NCBI GenBank assembly: GCA_964244585.1
Contig: CAXTJM010000004.1
Location: 1-64,000 of the forward strand
Direction: 5' to 3'
Length of the DNA: 64,000 nt
Source: LMUY01 sp964244585
Lineage (GTDB): Bacteria; Pseudomonadota; Alphaproteobacteria; Acetobacterales; Acetobacteraceae
In this document: positions 52,802-60,977 of the stretch, in pieces
Position numbering within the stretch: position 1 is the first letter of the stretch
Layout: each line of letters starts with the position of its first letter
Position numbers and translations under genes: made by a program
Notes under the pieces: model-generated
Told to the model about the DNA's origin: nothing
Seen by the model: the letters and a program-made list of their open reading frames with translations, nothing else
Database searches by the model: none

Positions 52802-53175
52802 GAGCCGTCCTCATCCTGCTGGTGCTGGCGGCCGGCGCGCGCGCGGAGGAGCCTGGCCCCACTTTCGGCAGCCCGTTCCACTTCACCGAGGCGGGCGGCG
52901 CGGCGATCTACAACTCGGTCTGCGCCGGCTGCCACATGCCGGACGGGCGCGGCGCGGCGGGCGCCGGCGCCTATCCGGCCCTCGCGAACGATGAACGGCT
53001 GGTCGCGGCGGGATATCCGATCGCGATGGTGCTGAACGGGCACGGCGCCATGCCGTCGTTCGGGCGCTCGCTGTCGGACGCCCAGGTGGCGGCGGTGGTG
53101 GGTTTCATCCGCACCCATTTCGGCAACGCCTATCCCGACGCGCCGTCCGCGGCGGATGTGGCGGCGGCGCGCTGA
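52798..53175 (+). CDS. Small periplasmic cytochrome c, partner of the amine oxidase
   Basis: A 125-residue class I-type monohaem cytochrome. A signal peptide ends near ARAEE at residue 17-18, the haem motif is VCAGCH with DGRG after it, and the likely methionine ligand is in GHGAMPSFG. The start overlaps the amine-oxidase stop by 4 bp. Its last 46 bases overlap the end of the convergent epimerase gene. It is the predicted electron acceptor of the flavoenzyme. Confidence 0.88.
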   Translation: MRAVLILLVLAAGARAEEPGPTFGSPFHFTEAGGAAIYNSVCAGCHMPDGRGAAGAGAYPALANDERLVAAGYPIAMVLNGHGAMPSFGRSLSDAQVAAVVGFIRTHFGNAYPDAPSAADVAAAR

Positions 53176-54080
53176 AGCAGGCTGCGCAGTCCCTGGGCGA
53201 GCGGCAGGGCGGCGCCAAGGCCCAGCGCGGCCCGCGAGCGGGACGGGTCGCCGACGGAATGGCGGATCTCGCCCGTGCGCGGCGGACCCTGGACGATCTG
53301 CGGCGCCGCGCCACGCAGCGCGCCGATCGTCTCGGCCAGGTGCCGGACGGAAATCGCCTGCCCGGTGCACACGTTGAACACCGGCGCGTCCGGCAGGCGA
53401 CGCGCCATCGCCTGCAGCAGGGCAGCCACCACGTCGGCCACCTGAACCAGGTCTCGCGTCTGCCCGCCATCGCCGAACACCGTCACGGGCAGCCCGCGGC
53501 CGATCCGGTCGGCGAAGATGGAGACGACGCCGGAGTAGGGTGAATCCGGACGCTGCCGGGGACCGTAGACGTTGAAGAACCGCAGGCCGGTGGTCGGGAT
53601 GCCGCGGGTATGGGTCGCGACGGCGGCATGCAGCTCGCCGGCATATTTATCGGCGCCATAGGCGGATTGCGGCCGCTTGGCAGCGTCTTCCGCAATGGGC
53701 ACCGCCGGGCAGTCACCGTAGACCGCGGCCGAGGACGCGTAGACGAACGGCACGCGGCACCCGGTCGACGCGATCGCATCCAGCAGGGTGAGCGTGCCGC
53801 CCAGGTTGGTGCGATGCGTGCCGAGCAGATCGTCCTGCGAGCGCTGCACGGAGGCGATCGCCGCCAAATGGAAGCACCCGTCGATGCCATCCACGGCCCC
53901 GCGGACCAACCCGGCATCGGCGACCGAGCCGCGGAGCAGCGCCGCACCCGGCGGCAGGTTGTCGGTCGTGCCGGTGGACAGGTCGTCCAGCACCCGGACG
54001 GCGTGGCCCGCCGCAACCAGCGCGTCTGCCAGATGCGAGCCGATGAAGCCGCAGCCGCCGGTGATGAGGTAGTCGGCCAT
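53130..54080 (-). CDS. NAD-dependent sugar-nucleotide epimerase (GalE-like)
   Basis: A 316-residue extended SDR. The cofactor motif is ITGGCGFIGSHLADAL, the catalytic Ser/Tyr/Lys set is ASSAAVYGD with YGADKYAGE, and the family substrate block LRFFNVYGPRQRPDSPYSG follows. It probably interconverts UDP-hexoses or UDP-uronic acids for surface glycans. It follows the second epimerase gene by 16 bp and is in one operon with it. Its 3' end overlaps the convergent cytochrome c gene by 46 bp. Confidence 0.87.
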   Translation of the reverse strand: MADYLITGGCGFIGSHLADALVAAGHAVRVLDDLSTGTTDNLPPGAALLRGSVADAGLVRGAVDGIDGCFHLAAIASVQRSQDDLLGTHRTNLGGTLTLLDAIASTGCRVPFVYASSAAVYGDCPAVPIAEDAAKRPQSAYGADKYAGELHAAVATHTRGIPTTGLRFFNVYGPRQRPDSPYSGVVSIFADRIGRGLPVTVFGDGGQTRDLVQVADVVAALLQAMARRLPDAPVFNVCTGQAISVRHLAETIGALRGAAPQIVQGPPRTGEIRHSVGDPSRSRAALGLGAALPLAQGLRSLLQRAAATSAADGASG

Positions 54081-54096
54081 CCTGGGTCTCCGGCCG

Positions 54097-55065
54097 CTAG
54101 TTCACGCCGTGATAGTCCTTGTACCACGCCACGAAACGCGGGATGCCGACATCGAGCGGCGTGGTCGGCGAGTAGCCGGCCAGGGCTGCGATGCGGTCCA
54201 CGGAGGCCCAGGTCTCCACCACGTCGGCCGCCGGGCGCGGCACGGTTTCGATGACGGCGTCGCGGCCGAGCGACTGCTCCAGCAGCGCGACCAGCCGGGT
54301 GACGGCCTCGGCCTGGTTGTTGCCGATATTGAGCACCCGGGGCGGACCCGGCGGTGGCGGGCGGTCCAGCACGCCGACCACACCGGCGACGATGTCGTCG
54401 ATATAGGTGAAATCCCGCTTCAGCGTGCCGCCCTCGTAGAGCGTGATGGGCCGACCGGCGGTGATCGCCTGGGCAAAGCCGTAATACGCCATGTCCGGCC
54501 TGCCCCAAGGCCCATATACGGTGAAGAACCGCAATCCCGTCTGCGGCAGCGCATAGAGATGCGTGTAGGCATGGCTGATCAGTTCGTCCGCGCGCTTGGT
54601 GGCGGCATAGAGCGAGGTCGGCTGGTCAACCTGCCCGTCCTCCTCCAGCGGGAACTGCACGCCCAATCCGTAGACGGAGGAGGAACTGGCGTACACCAGG
54701 TGGCGGAGGTGCCGCAGGCTGCGCGCTGCCTCCAGCACGACGAGGTGGCCCATGACGTTGGAATGCACGTAGGCATAGGGGTTCACCATCGAATAGCGGA
54801 CGCCTGCCTGGGCAGCGAGGTGGACGATGTGGGTGATGCCGGGCTCGCCCGCCACGATCGCGCCCATGGCCGCACGATCGGCGATGTCGGCCCGGTGGAA
54901 GGTGAAGCCGGGCCGGGCAAGCCGGGCGAGTCGGGCCTCTTTCAGCGCCACATCGTAATAGTCGTTGACGACATCGACGCCGATGACGGTCGCGCCGTCG
55001 GCCAACAGACGCTCGGCCACATGGTAGCCGACAAAGCCCGCAACGCCGGTGAGGAGGACGATCAC
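54097..55065 (-). CDS. UDP-glucuronate 4-epimerase-like protein
   Basis: A 322-residue extended SDR. The motifs are LLTGVAGFVGYHVAERLL, then GVDVVNDYYDVALKEARL (typical of UDP-glucuronate epimerases), HLAAQAGVRYSMVNPYAY, YASSSSVYGL, YAATKRADE, LRFFTVYGPWGRPDMA and DFTYIDDIV. It supplies UDP-galacturonate or a related sugar for surface polysaccharide. A GTG start at 55065 is chosen because the beta strand begins right there; no good ribosome-binding site is seen. It is first in the two-epimerase operon. Confidence 0.87.
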   Translation of the reverse strand: MIVLLTGVAGFVGYHVAERLLADGATVIGVDVVNDYYDVALKEARLARLARPGFTFHRADIADRAAMGAIVAGEPGITHIVHLAAQAGVRYSMVNPYAYVHSNVMGHLVVLEAARSLRHLRHLVYASSSSVYGLGVQFPLEEDGQVDQPTSLYAATKRADELISHAYTHLYALPQTGLRFFTVYGPWGRPDMAYYGFAQAITAGRPITLYEGGTLKRDFTYIDDIVAGVVGVLDRPPPPGPPRVLNIGNNQAEAVTRLVALLEQSLGRDAVIETVPRPAADVVETWASVDRIAALAGYSPTTPLDVGIPRFVAWYKDYHGVN

Positions 55066-55221
55066 ACCGTATCCATGCCGCGAGGAGGGATCGGATGGCA
55101 AGGCTCCCAGCCGCGGCACGCTGCGGTCATGTCTTTGTGACGGAAATGCGAGACAGAGCTTAACGCCTCTTCAACCGAAGCCCGTCAGTCTGATGTCCGA
55201 GTTGGGGATCGGAGAACAAGA

Positions 55222-55392
55222 ATGTCAGCAAGCACGAACGTGGCAGCACGCCCGGGTCCGGCGCGGTGGGACGAATTGCCGACGGATGGATCCAATGCGT
55301 GGCTGGGATTGATGCTGATGCTCGGAAGTTCGATCGTCGCTGTCCGCGGCGCGTGCTGGATCGCCGCGGCGATGATCCGGCTGTTCCACTAG
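55222..55392 (+). CDS. Small membrane protein (56 aa)
   Basis: A short open frame with a good GGAGA site 7-8 bp before its ATG. The first 28 residues are polar (SASTNVAARPGPARWDELP) and the rest forms one hydrophobic helix with a cysteine (LMLMLGSSIVAVRGACWIA, then AAMIRLFH). I do not recognise it. Its presence is supported only by the ribosome-binding site and the membrane-like sequence. Confidence 0.4.
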   Translation: MSASTNVAARPGPARWDELPTDGSNAWLGLMLMLGSSIVAVRGACWIAAAMIRLFH

Positions 55393-55469
55393 CCGGCCAA
55401 AACCCGCCCTGCTTGCCTCGGACGCCGGAATCAGCGTCCAAACAGGCGCTCCTGTCCAGGAGCACCGCC

Positions 55470-55726
55470 GTGGCGCGCGTTCGATCCATCTCCTCTGCCG
55501 AGTTGCCGCCGAGCAGGCCGCGATCTACGACCGGTTCACGTCCCAGTATGGCCCGTTCGCGAACCAGGTCGCGGTGTTCGCCCATGTCCCGGTAGCCTTG
55601 CGCCACCCGATGCCGCGGTTGATGGAACTGCGCGATGCCGCCACACTGCCGAAGCGCACCCTGGAGCTGGCAATCGTCACCGTCTCCAAGCTGAACGAAT
55701 GCGATGACTGCGTCCCCCACCACACG
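55470..55726 (+). pseudogene. Carboxymuconolactone decarboxylase/AhpD-family gene, frameshifted and truncated
   Basis: A GTG with AGGAG 8 bp upstream opens ARVRSISSAELPP. The frame must then shift near 55505-55513 to continue EQAAIYDRFTSQYGPFANQV, then MELRDAATLPKRTLELAI and LNECDDCVPHHT, the CxxC motif of the family. Similarity ends right after the motif at about 55726 and the last third is lost. A full-length relative of the same fold lies downstream at 56734-57315. Confidence 0.6.
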
Positions 55727-55806
55727 CATCCGGCGGCGGGTCCGCCCTTGCACTGGCACCGCGTCGGTTCATCTTGCGTCCGACAAAGCCAAAGGGAGCC
55801 ACCCGC

Positions 55807-56721
55807 ATGAAAGCCAACAGCATCCTCGACACCATCGGCGGCACGCCGCACGTCCGGGTGGCACGGTTGTTTCCCGATGCCGAAGTCTGGATCAAGTCGG
55901 AGCGCGGCAACCCCGGCGGCTCGATCAAGGACCGCATCGCGCTGGCGATGGTGGAGGCGGCGGAGGCGAGCGGCCAGCTCCAGCCCGGCGGCACCATCAT
56001 CGAACCGACCTCGGGCAACACCGGCATCGGCCTGGCCATGGTGGCGGCGGTCAAGGGCTACAGGCTCATCCTGGTGATGCCCGACTCCATGTCGGTGGAG
56101 CGGCGTCGCCTCATGCAGGCCTACGGCGCCAGCTTCGACCTGACGCCGCGGGACAAGGGCATGAAGGGCGCCATCGCCCGGGCGGAGGAACTGGCGGCGG
56201 AGCATGCCGGCGCCTGGATCCCGCAGCAATTCGACAACCCGGCCAACATCGCGGTCCATGTCCGCACCACCGCCCAGGAGATCCTGGCCGATTTCCCGGA
56301 CGGCATCGACGCGCTGATCACCGCGGTGGGTACTGGCGGCCACATCACCGGCTGCGCCGAGGTGCTGAAGCAGCGCTGGCCGAAGCTGCGGGTCTTCGCG
56401 GTGGAGCCGAGCCAGTCGCCCGTGATTTCCGGCGGCGCCCCCTCCCCGCACCCGATCCAGGGCATCGGCGCCGGGTTCATCCCCACCAACCTCCACATCG
56501 ATGTGCTGGACGGCACGATCCAGGTCGATGCGGAGGAGGCGCGCGAATTCGGCCGCCGCTCCGCCCGGGAGGAGGGGCTGCTGGTCGGCATCTCCTCCGG
56601 CGCCACGCTGGCGGCGATCGCGAAGAAGCTGCCCGAGCTGCCGAAGGGTGCGGTGGTGCTGGGCTTCAACTACGACACCGGGGAACGCTATCTCTCGGTT
56701 CCCGACTACCTGCCCGCCTGA
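55807..56721 (+). CDS. cysK: Cysteine synthase (O-acetylserine sulfhydrylase)
   Basis: A 304-residue PLP enzyme that makes cysteine from O-acetylserine and sulfide. The PLP lysine is in NPGGSIKDRIA near residue 41, the substrate loop is PTSGNTGIGLAM, and the phosphate-binding loop is AVGTGGHITG; the C-terminal serine for the pyridine nitrogen is in GISSGAT. AGGGAG lies 9 bp before the ATG. It heads a run of three genes with the AhpD-like and M20 genes, spaced 12 bp and -1 bp. Confidence 0.92.
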   Translation: MKANSILDTIGGTPHVRVARLFPDAEVWIKSERGNPGGSIKDRIALAMVEAAEASGQLQPGGTIIEPTSGNTGIGLAMVAAVKGYRLILVMPDSMSVERRRLMQAYGASFDLTPRDKGMKGAIARAEELAAEHAGAWIPQQFDNPANIAVHVRTTAQEILADFPDGIDALITAVGTGGHITGCAEVLKQRWPKLRVFAVEPSQSPVISGGAPSPHPIQGIGAGFIPTNLHIDVLDGTIQVDAEEAREFGRRSAREEGLLVGISSGATLAAIAKKLPELPKGAVVLGFNYDTGERYLSVPDYLPA

Positions 56722-56733
56722 CCGGAGCCTGCC

Positions 56734-57315
56734 ATGCCCCAACCCACCCACGTGATGGATCTGCGCGAGCCATCCGAGGAGTCGCTGCCGGAGGATTTGC
56801 AGCCCTACTTCGCCAAATGCCGCGACAAGCTCGGCTTCGTGCCGAACGTGCTGCGCGCCTGGCTGCTGCGGCCGGCCAGGCTGCGCAACTTCATCCGCGC
56901 CTATGACGAACTGATGCTCGCCCCGTCCGGCCTGTCGAAGCTGGAGCGCGAGATGATCGCCGTCGCCGTCTCGGCGGTGAACCGTTGCTACTACTGCCTG
57001 GTGGCGCACGGCGCGGCGGTGCGCAAGCTGTCGGGCGACCCGCAACTGGGGGAGATGATGGCGTTCAACTACCGCGTGGCGGCGCTGTCGGACCGGCAGC
57101 GCGCCATGCTGGATTTCGCCGTGCTGCTGACGGAGGCGCCGCACGAGGTGACCGCCGAGGACCGCCAGGCCCTGCGCGAGGATGGCTTCAGCGACGAGGA
57201 CATCTTCGACATCGCGGAAACCGCTGCCTTCTTCAACTACACCAACCGGGTGGCGCATGCGGTGGACATGATGCCGAACGCGGAATACCACGACATGGCG
57301 CGGGGACGCGGCTGA
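56734..57315 (+). CDS. Peroxidase-related AhpD/CMD-family protein
   Basis: A 193-residue helical protein of the uncharacterised peroxidase-related branch of the AhpD family. The redox motif is CYYCLVAHGAAVRKL (CxxC with the following histidine), preceded by LSKLEREMIAVAVSAVNR. Such proteins reduce peroxides or act as redox relays. It is 12 bp after cysK and shares the TGATG junction with the M20 peptidase gene, so the three are one operon. Confidence 0.87.
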   Translation: MPQPTHVMDLREPSEESLPEDLQPYFAKCRDKLGFVPNVLRAWLLRPARLRNFIRAYDELMLAPSGLSKLEREMIAVAVSAVNRCYYCLVAHGAAVRKLSGDPQLGEMMAFNYRVAALSDRQRAMLDFAVLLTEAPHEVTAEDRQALREDGFSDEDIFDIAETAAFFNYTNRVAHAVDMMPNAEYHDMARGRG

Positions 57316-58721
57316 TGGCGTCGCGCGAGGCGGCCATCGCCCGCGCCCTGGCCGGGTTCGACGATGGCGGGTTCAAGGCGCATCTGGCCGCGCTGGTCGC
57401 CATCCCCTCCACCTCGCAGGACCCGGGGCACGAGGCGGATCTGCAGCGCTACCTGGCGGAGGCGATCGGCCCCTGGCTGGAGCGGCTGGGCTTCACCACG
57501 CGGATCCATCCCAACCCGCGGCACGGCTTCGGCCCAATTCTGACGGCCGAGCGCATCGAGGGGGACGGCCCGACCGTGTTCACCTACGGACACGGCGACA
57601 CGGTGCGCGGCCTGGCGGAGCAGTGGCGCGCCGGGCTGGACCCGTGGGTGCTGACGGAGGAGGACGGCCGCTGGTATGGCCGCGGCTCGGCCGACAACAA
57701 GGGGCAGCACGCGATCAACCTGCATGCGCTGGAGGCCGTCATGGCCGAGCGGGGCGGCAGGCTGGGCTTCAACGTCAAGATGGTGCTGGAGACCGCGGAG
57801 GAACGCGGCTCGGTCGGCCTGCGGGAGTTCGTGGCCGCCCATGCGGCCATGCTCAAGGCGGATGTGCTGATCGCCTCGGACGGCCCGCGGGTCGCCTCCG
57901 ACATCGCCACCATCTCCACCGGGACGCGCGGCACGTTCCATTTCGACCTGGTGGTGGATACCCGGCCCGGCGGCGTGCATTCCGGCAATTGGGGCGGCAT
58001 GACCACCGACCCGGCCATCGTGCTGTCCCACGCCATCGCCGCCATCGCGGACCGGCATGGCCGCATCCTGGTGCCGGGCTTCCTGCCACCGGGAGGCATG
58101 CCGGCCTCCGTGCGGGACGCCCTGGCCGGGCTGGAGTTGCGGGCGGAGGGCGAGGCCGCGACGATCGACCCGGACTGGGGCGAGCCCGGCTTCACCGCGG
58201 CGGAGAAGGTCTACGGTTGGACCAGCTTCATCGTGCTGTCGCTGCTGTCCGGCCGGCCGGAAAACCCGGTCAATGCCGTCGCGCCGAACGCCCGCGCGCA
58301 CTGCCAGCTTCGCTATACCGTCGATTGCGACATCGCCGCGTTCGAGCCGGCGTTGCGGGCCCACCTGGACGCGGCCGGCTTCCCGGAGATCGCCATCCAG
58401 AACGCCGGCAGCCGCATGCCGGCCAGCCGCACCGACCCGGGCAACCCTTGGGTGCAGCGCGCCGTCGCCAGCCTGGAACGCACGCTGGGGCGCAAGCCAC
58501 AGCTGATCCCGAACAGCGGCGGCGGCCTGCCCGGCGACGTGTTCATCGACCATCTCGGCGTGCCGCTGGTCTGGATCCCGCATAGCTACAACGGCTGCAA
58601 GCAGCACGGTCCCAACGAGCATTTGCTGGTCGCCCCGGCCCGGGAGGGAGTCGCCGCCTTCGCTGGACTATGGTGGGATCTGGGGGAGCCCGGGCGGGCT
58701 GGTGGGCGCGACAGGGATTGA
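57315..58721 (+). CDS. M20-family metallopeptidase
   Basis: A 468-residue zinc peptidase of the M20 dipeptidase type. Metal and catalytic motifs are TYGHGDTVRG, GRGSADNKGQH, ETAEERGSVGL with the catalytic glutamate, and the C-terminal PNEHLLV histidine. The inserted dimerisation domain follows GTRGTFHFDLVVDTRPGGVHSG. It cleaves a dipeptide or acylated amino acid; with cysK adjacent, a cysteine-containing substrate is possible. The last 7-8 codons, including the stop, lie within the convergent tRNA-Val gene. Confidence 0.88.
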   Translation: MASREAAIARALAGFDDGGFKAHLAALVAIPSTSQDPGHEADLQRYLAEAIGPWLERLGFTTRIHPNPRHGFGPILTAERIEGDGPTVFTYGHGDTVRGLAEQWRAGLDPWVLTEEDGRWYGRGSADNKGQHAINLHALEAVMAERGGRLGFNVKMVLETAEERGSVGLREFVAAHAAMLKADVLIASDGPRVASDIATISTGTRGTFHFDLVVDTRPGGVHSGNWGGMTTDPAIVLSHAIAAIADRHGRILVPGFLPPGGMPASVRDALAGLELRAEGEAATIDPDWGEPGFTAAEKVYGWTSFIVLSLLSGRPENPVNAVAPNARAHCQLRYTVDCDIAAFEPALRAHLDAAGFPEIAIQNAGSRMPASRTDPGNPWVQRAVASLERTLGRKPQLIPNSGGGLPGDVFIDHLGVPLVWIPHSYNGCKQHGPNEHLLVAPAREGVAAFAGLWWDLGEPGRAGGRDRD

Positions 58722-58774
58722 ACCTGTGACCCCTGCCATGTCAAGGCAGTGCTCTACCGCTGAGCTACGCGCCC
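58700..58774 (-). tRNA. tRNA-Val (GAC)
   Basis: A 75-base cloverleaf with an encoded CCA end. The acceptor stem GGGCGCG pairs with CGCGCCC, the D arm is GCTCAGCGGTAGAGC, the anticodon loop is TTGACAT with anticodon GAC between CTGCC and GGCAG, and the T arm is CAGGTTCAATCCCTG. The 3' 22 bases overlap the end of the convergent M20 peptidase gene. Confidence 0.95.
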
Positions 58775-58925
58775 ACACCGCGGGTCTCCTAGTGTTTTCG
58801 CCCCGGCGACGCAAGCGTCCGGTTCACGGGGTCTTCGCAGGCAACGGCACTCGCGCGCGCCGCATGACCAAGGGTTGAGCGCTTCGTAGGATGACACGGA
58901 CGGGTAGGAGCGCTTCTATAGATCG

Positions 58926-59843
58926 ATGGACCTTGCTGCGCCCGTGCCAGAACCGCTCGCCGAGTCGCCCACGCCTTACATCGTGCTGCGACCGGCCGTT
59001 CAGTCCACGCCGCTCGTGGTGGCCTCGCCGCATTCCGGACGGTCGTATGCAGCCGATTTCATCAAGGCAGCGCGGCTGGGGCCGCTCGACCTGCGGCGCA
59101 GCGAGGACAGCTTCGTGGAGGAGCTGTTCGAGTCGGCGGTGGGGCATGGCGCGCCGCTGCTCTGCGCCCAGTTCCCGCGTGCCTATTGCGACCCGAACCG
59201 GGAAGCGTGGGAGCTTGATCCGGCCATGTTCGCGGACCCGCTGCCGGATTGGGTGAATACCACCAGTCCCCGCGTGGGGGCCGGGCTCGGCACGATCGCG
59301 CGGGTGGTCACATCCGGCGAGTCGATCTATCGCGACAAGCTGCGGTTCGCCGAGGCAGAGGCACGCGTGCGGGAGTGCTGGCAGCCATACCATGACGCCC
59401 TGACGGGGTTGATCGCCGACACGCAGCTCCGGTTCGACTGCTGCCTGCTCATCGATTGCCACTCCATGCCGGCCGGGGCGGGGCGTTTCGGCGGGCCGGA
59501 TTTCGTGCTGGGGGATGCGCACGGCACGGCGTGCGCGCCGCAGGTGACCGCGCTGGTGGAGCGGGCGCTGCGCGAGTTCGGCTATGACGTACGGCGCAAC
59601 GACCCCTATGCCGGCGGCTATGTCACGCGCCATTACGGGCGCCCGCGCCACGGCATCCATGCACTGCAGATCGAAGTGGCGCGTCGGCTGTACATGGACG
59701 AGGCGAGCCTGGAGCGTTCGGAGGGCTTCGAACCGCTTCGGTCCCGGCTGGGCATGTTGATGCGGCAGATCGCAGATGCCTGTGCCGGCCTGCTGGAGCC
59801 CACGAAAAAAGATGGCGGCGCCTTGCGGCACCGCCAAGTTTAG
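58926..59843 (+). CDS. N-formylglutamate amidohydrolase family protein
   Basis: A 305-residue zinc hydrolase. Family blocks are VVASPHSGRSYAADF near the N-terminus with the first metal-binding histidine, RSEDSFVEELF, FPRAYCDPNREAWELDP, and the DCHSMPAGAG metal motif. HutG-type enzymes release formate from N-formylglutamate in histidine breakdown, but no other hut genes are nearby and related proteins act on other N-acyl amino acids, so the substrate is uncertain. The ATG at 58926 lacks a strong ribosome-binding site. Confidence 0.85.
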   Translation: MDLAAPVPEPLAESPTPYIVLRPAVQSTPLVVASPHSGRSYAADFIKAARLGPLDLRRSEDSFVEELFESAVGHGAPLLCAQFPRAYCDPNREAWELDPAMFADPLPDWVNTTSPRVGAGLGTIARVVTSGESIYRDKLRFAEAEARVRECWQPYHDALTGLIADTQLRFDCCLLIDCHSMPAGAGRFGGPDFVLGDAHGTACAPQVTALVERALREFGYDVRRNDPYAGGYVTRHYGRPRHGIHALQIEVARRLYMDEASLERSEGFEPLRSRLGMLMRQIADACAGLLEPTKKDGGALRHRQV

Positions 59844-59929
59844 GGAGGAAACGTCCAAGAAACAGCAAGGCCGGAGCCTCACTGCAAGGCCAAACTAGGC
59901 GCGCAGTCCGAGTGCTGCAAGCGGTTTTT

Positions 59930-59943
59930 TTGCAGTGCAGCAT
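59930..59943. promoter_or_regulatory. TGC-rich motif matching the 6517 site
   Basis: TTGCAGTGCAGCAT differs by one base from TTGCAATGCAGCAT at 6517-6530. It lies 59 bp before the lytic transglycosylase ATG, with TGCTGCAA 10 bp upstream of it forming an inverted partner. It is a PhaR-like operator candidate. Confidence 0.35.
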
Positions 59944-60001
59944 TTAACGGTTGAAACATTCAGGCAAGGGTTGGGAAACCATTCTGCTACAAGCTGGCCT
60001 C

Positions 60002-60826
60002 ATGAAGCGGTCCATCCTCGTCGCCAGCGCCGCCATCGCGATGTCGTTGCTGGCATGTCGCGGCGGCCACGCCCGTCCCGCCCTGCCGGCCAGCATTCCC
60101 GCGCCCTCGGCGCTGTGCCGGGCAGCGATCCTGCAGGCAGAGCGGTCGGGCCACGTGCCGGATCGTTTGCTGGACGCCATCGCGGTGGTGGAAAGCGGCC
60201 GCCGAGACCCAGTGAGCGGGGCGGTGTATCCCTGGCCATGGGCCATCAACGCCGAGGGTGTCGGCCATTGGTACGAGACCAAGGCCGAGGCGATCGCGGC
60301 CGTGCAGGCGTTGCAGGCACAGGGGGTGCGTTCGATCGACGTGGGGTGCATGCAGGTGAACCTGATGTTCCATCCCGAGGCGTTCGCCAGCCTCGACATC
60401 GCGTTCGACCCGATGACGAACGCCGCCTATGGCGCGCGATTCCTCCAGCAACTGTTCAACCAGACCAATGCCTGGCCCCTGGCCGTCGCCGCCTACCACT
60501 CGTTCACCCCGGAGCTGGGGGCGGACTACGCGCATAAGGTCCTGGCGGCCTGGGGTGTGCCGGAATTGCCGGTCGGCAGCCAGACGATCACGAGCGGGAC
60601 GAACGTGGCGGCCGCGATGCCCCAGCACGAGGCCGTGCCGCCGTTCGGCAGTTCCGCGCCCGGCCGCGTCGCCGTCATGCTGCCGACGGGCAACGGAGCC
60701 ATTCGCACGATGCCGGTGGGCGCCAACTCCGCACCGGCGGTCCAGCCTGCGATGACCGCGCGCGGGCTGGACGCCTACCGATCGATGCCGATCACCTATG
60801 TCGGCAGGTTGCCCAAGGTGTTTTGA
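60002..60826 (+). CDS. Lytic transglycosylase (SLT domain), probable lipoprotein
   Basis: A 274-residue exported murein lytic enzyme. The signal sequence (MKRSILVASAAIAMSLLAC) ends in LLAC, which may be a lipobox. The SLT domain has the catalytic glutamate in DAIAVVESGRRDP, followed by PWPWAINAEGVG and the IDVGCMQVNLMFH block. The C-terminal 80 residues are low-complexity and rich in Ala and Pro. The domain is of the type found with secretion or conjugation systems, but none is adjacent. The ATG at 60002 is chosen for the signal peptide. Confidence 0.85.
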   Translation: MKRSILVASAAIAMSLLACRGGHARPALPASIPAPSALCRAAILQAERSGHVPDRLLDAIAVVESGRRDPVSGAVYPWPWAINAEGVGHWYETKAEAIAAVQALQAQGVRSIDVGCMQVNLMFHPEAFASLDIAFDPMTNAAYGARFLQQLFNQTNAWPLAVAAYHSFTPELGADYAHKVLAAWGVPELPVGSQTITSGTNVAAAMPQHEAVPPFGSSAPGRVAVMLPTGNGAIRTMPVGANSAPAVQPAMTARGLDAYRSMPITYVGRLPKVF

Positions 60827-60977
60827 CGCGGGATTGCGTTCGGGGACTGAATAACGAAAGGTTGCTTCAAAGGCGGCGCGTCCTTCAGTATGACCAAGTT
60901 TCCATGTAACGGTGGGTGTGATCCGGACATCGACCTGATAGATGCTGCGTCGCGACATGACCTGACACGAGGTGCTG

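Noticed and set aside
58700..58774. tRNA-Val as an integration (att) site for a genomic island
   Set aside because: No integrase gene and no direct repeat of the tRNA 3' end were seen in the window.
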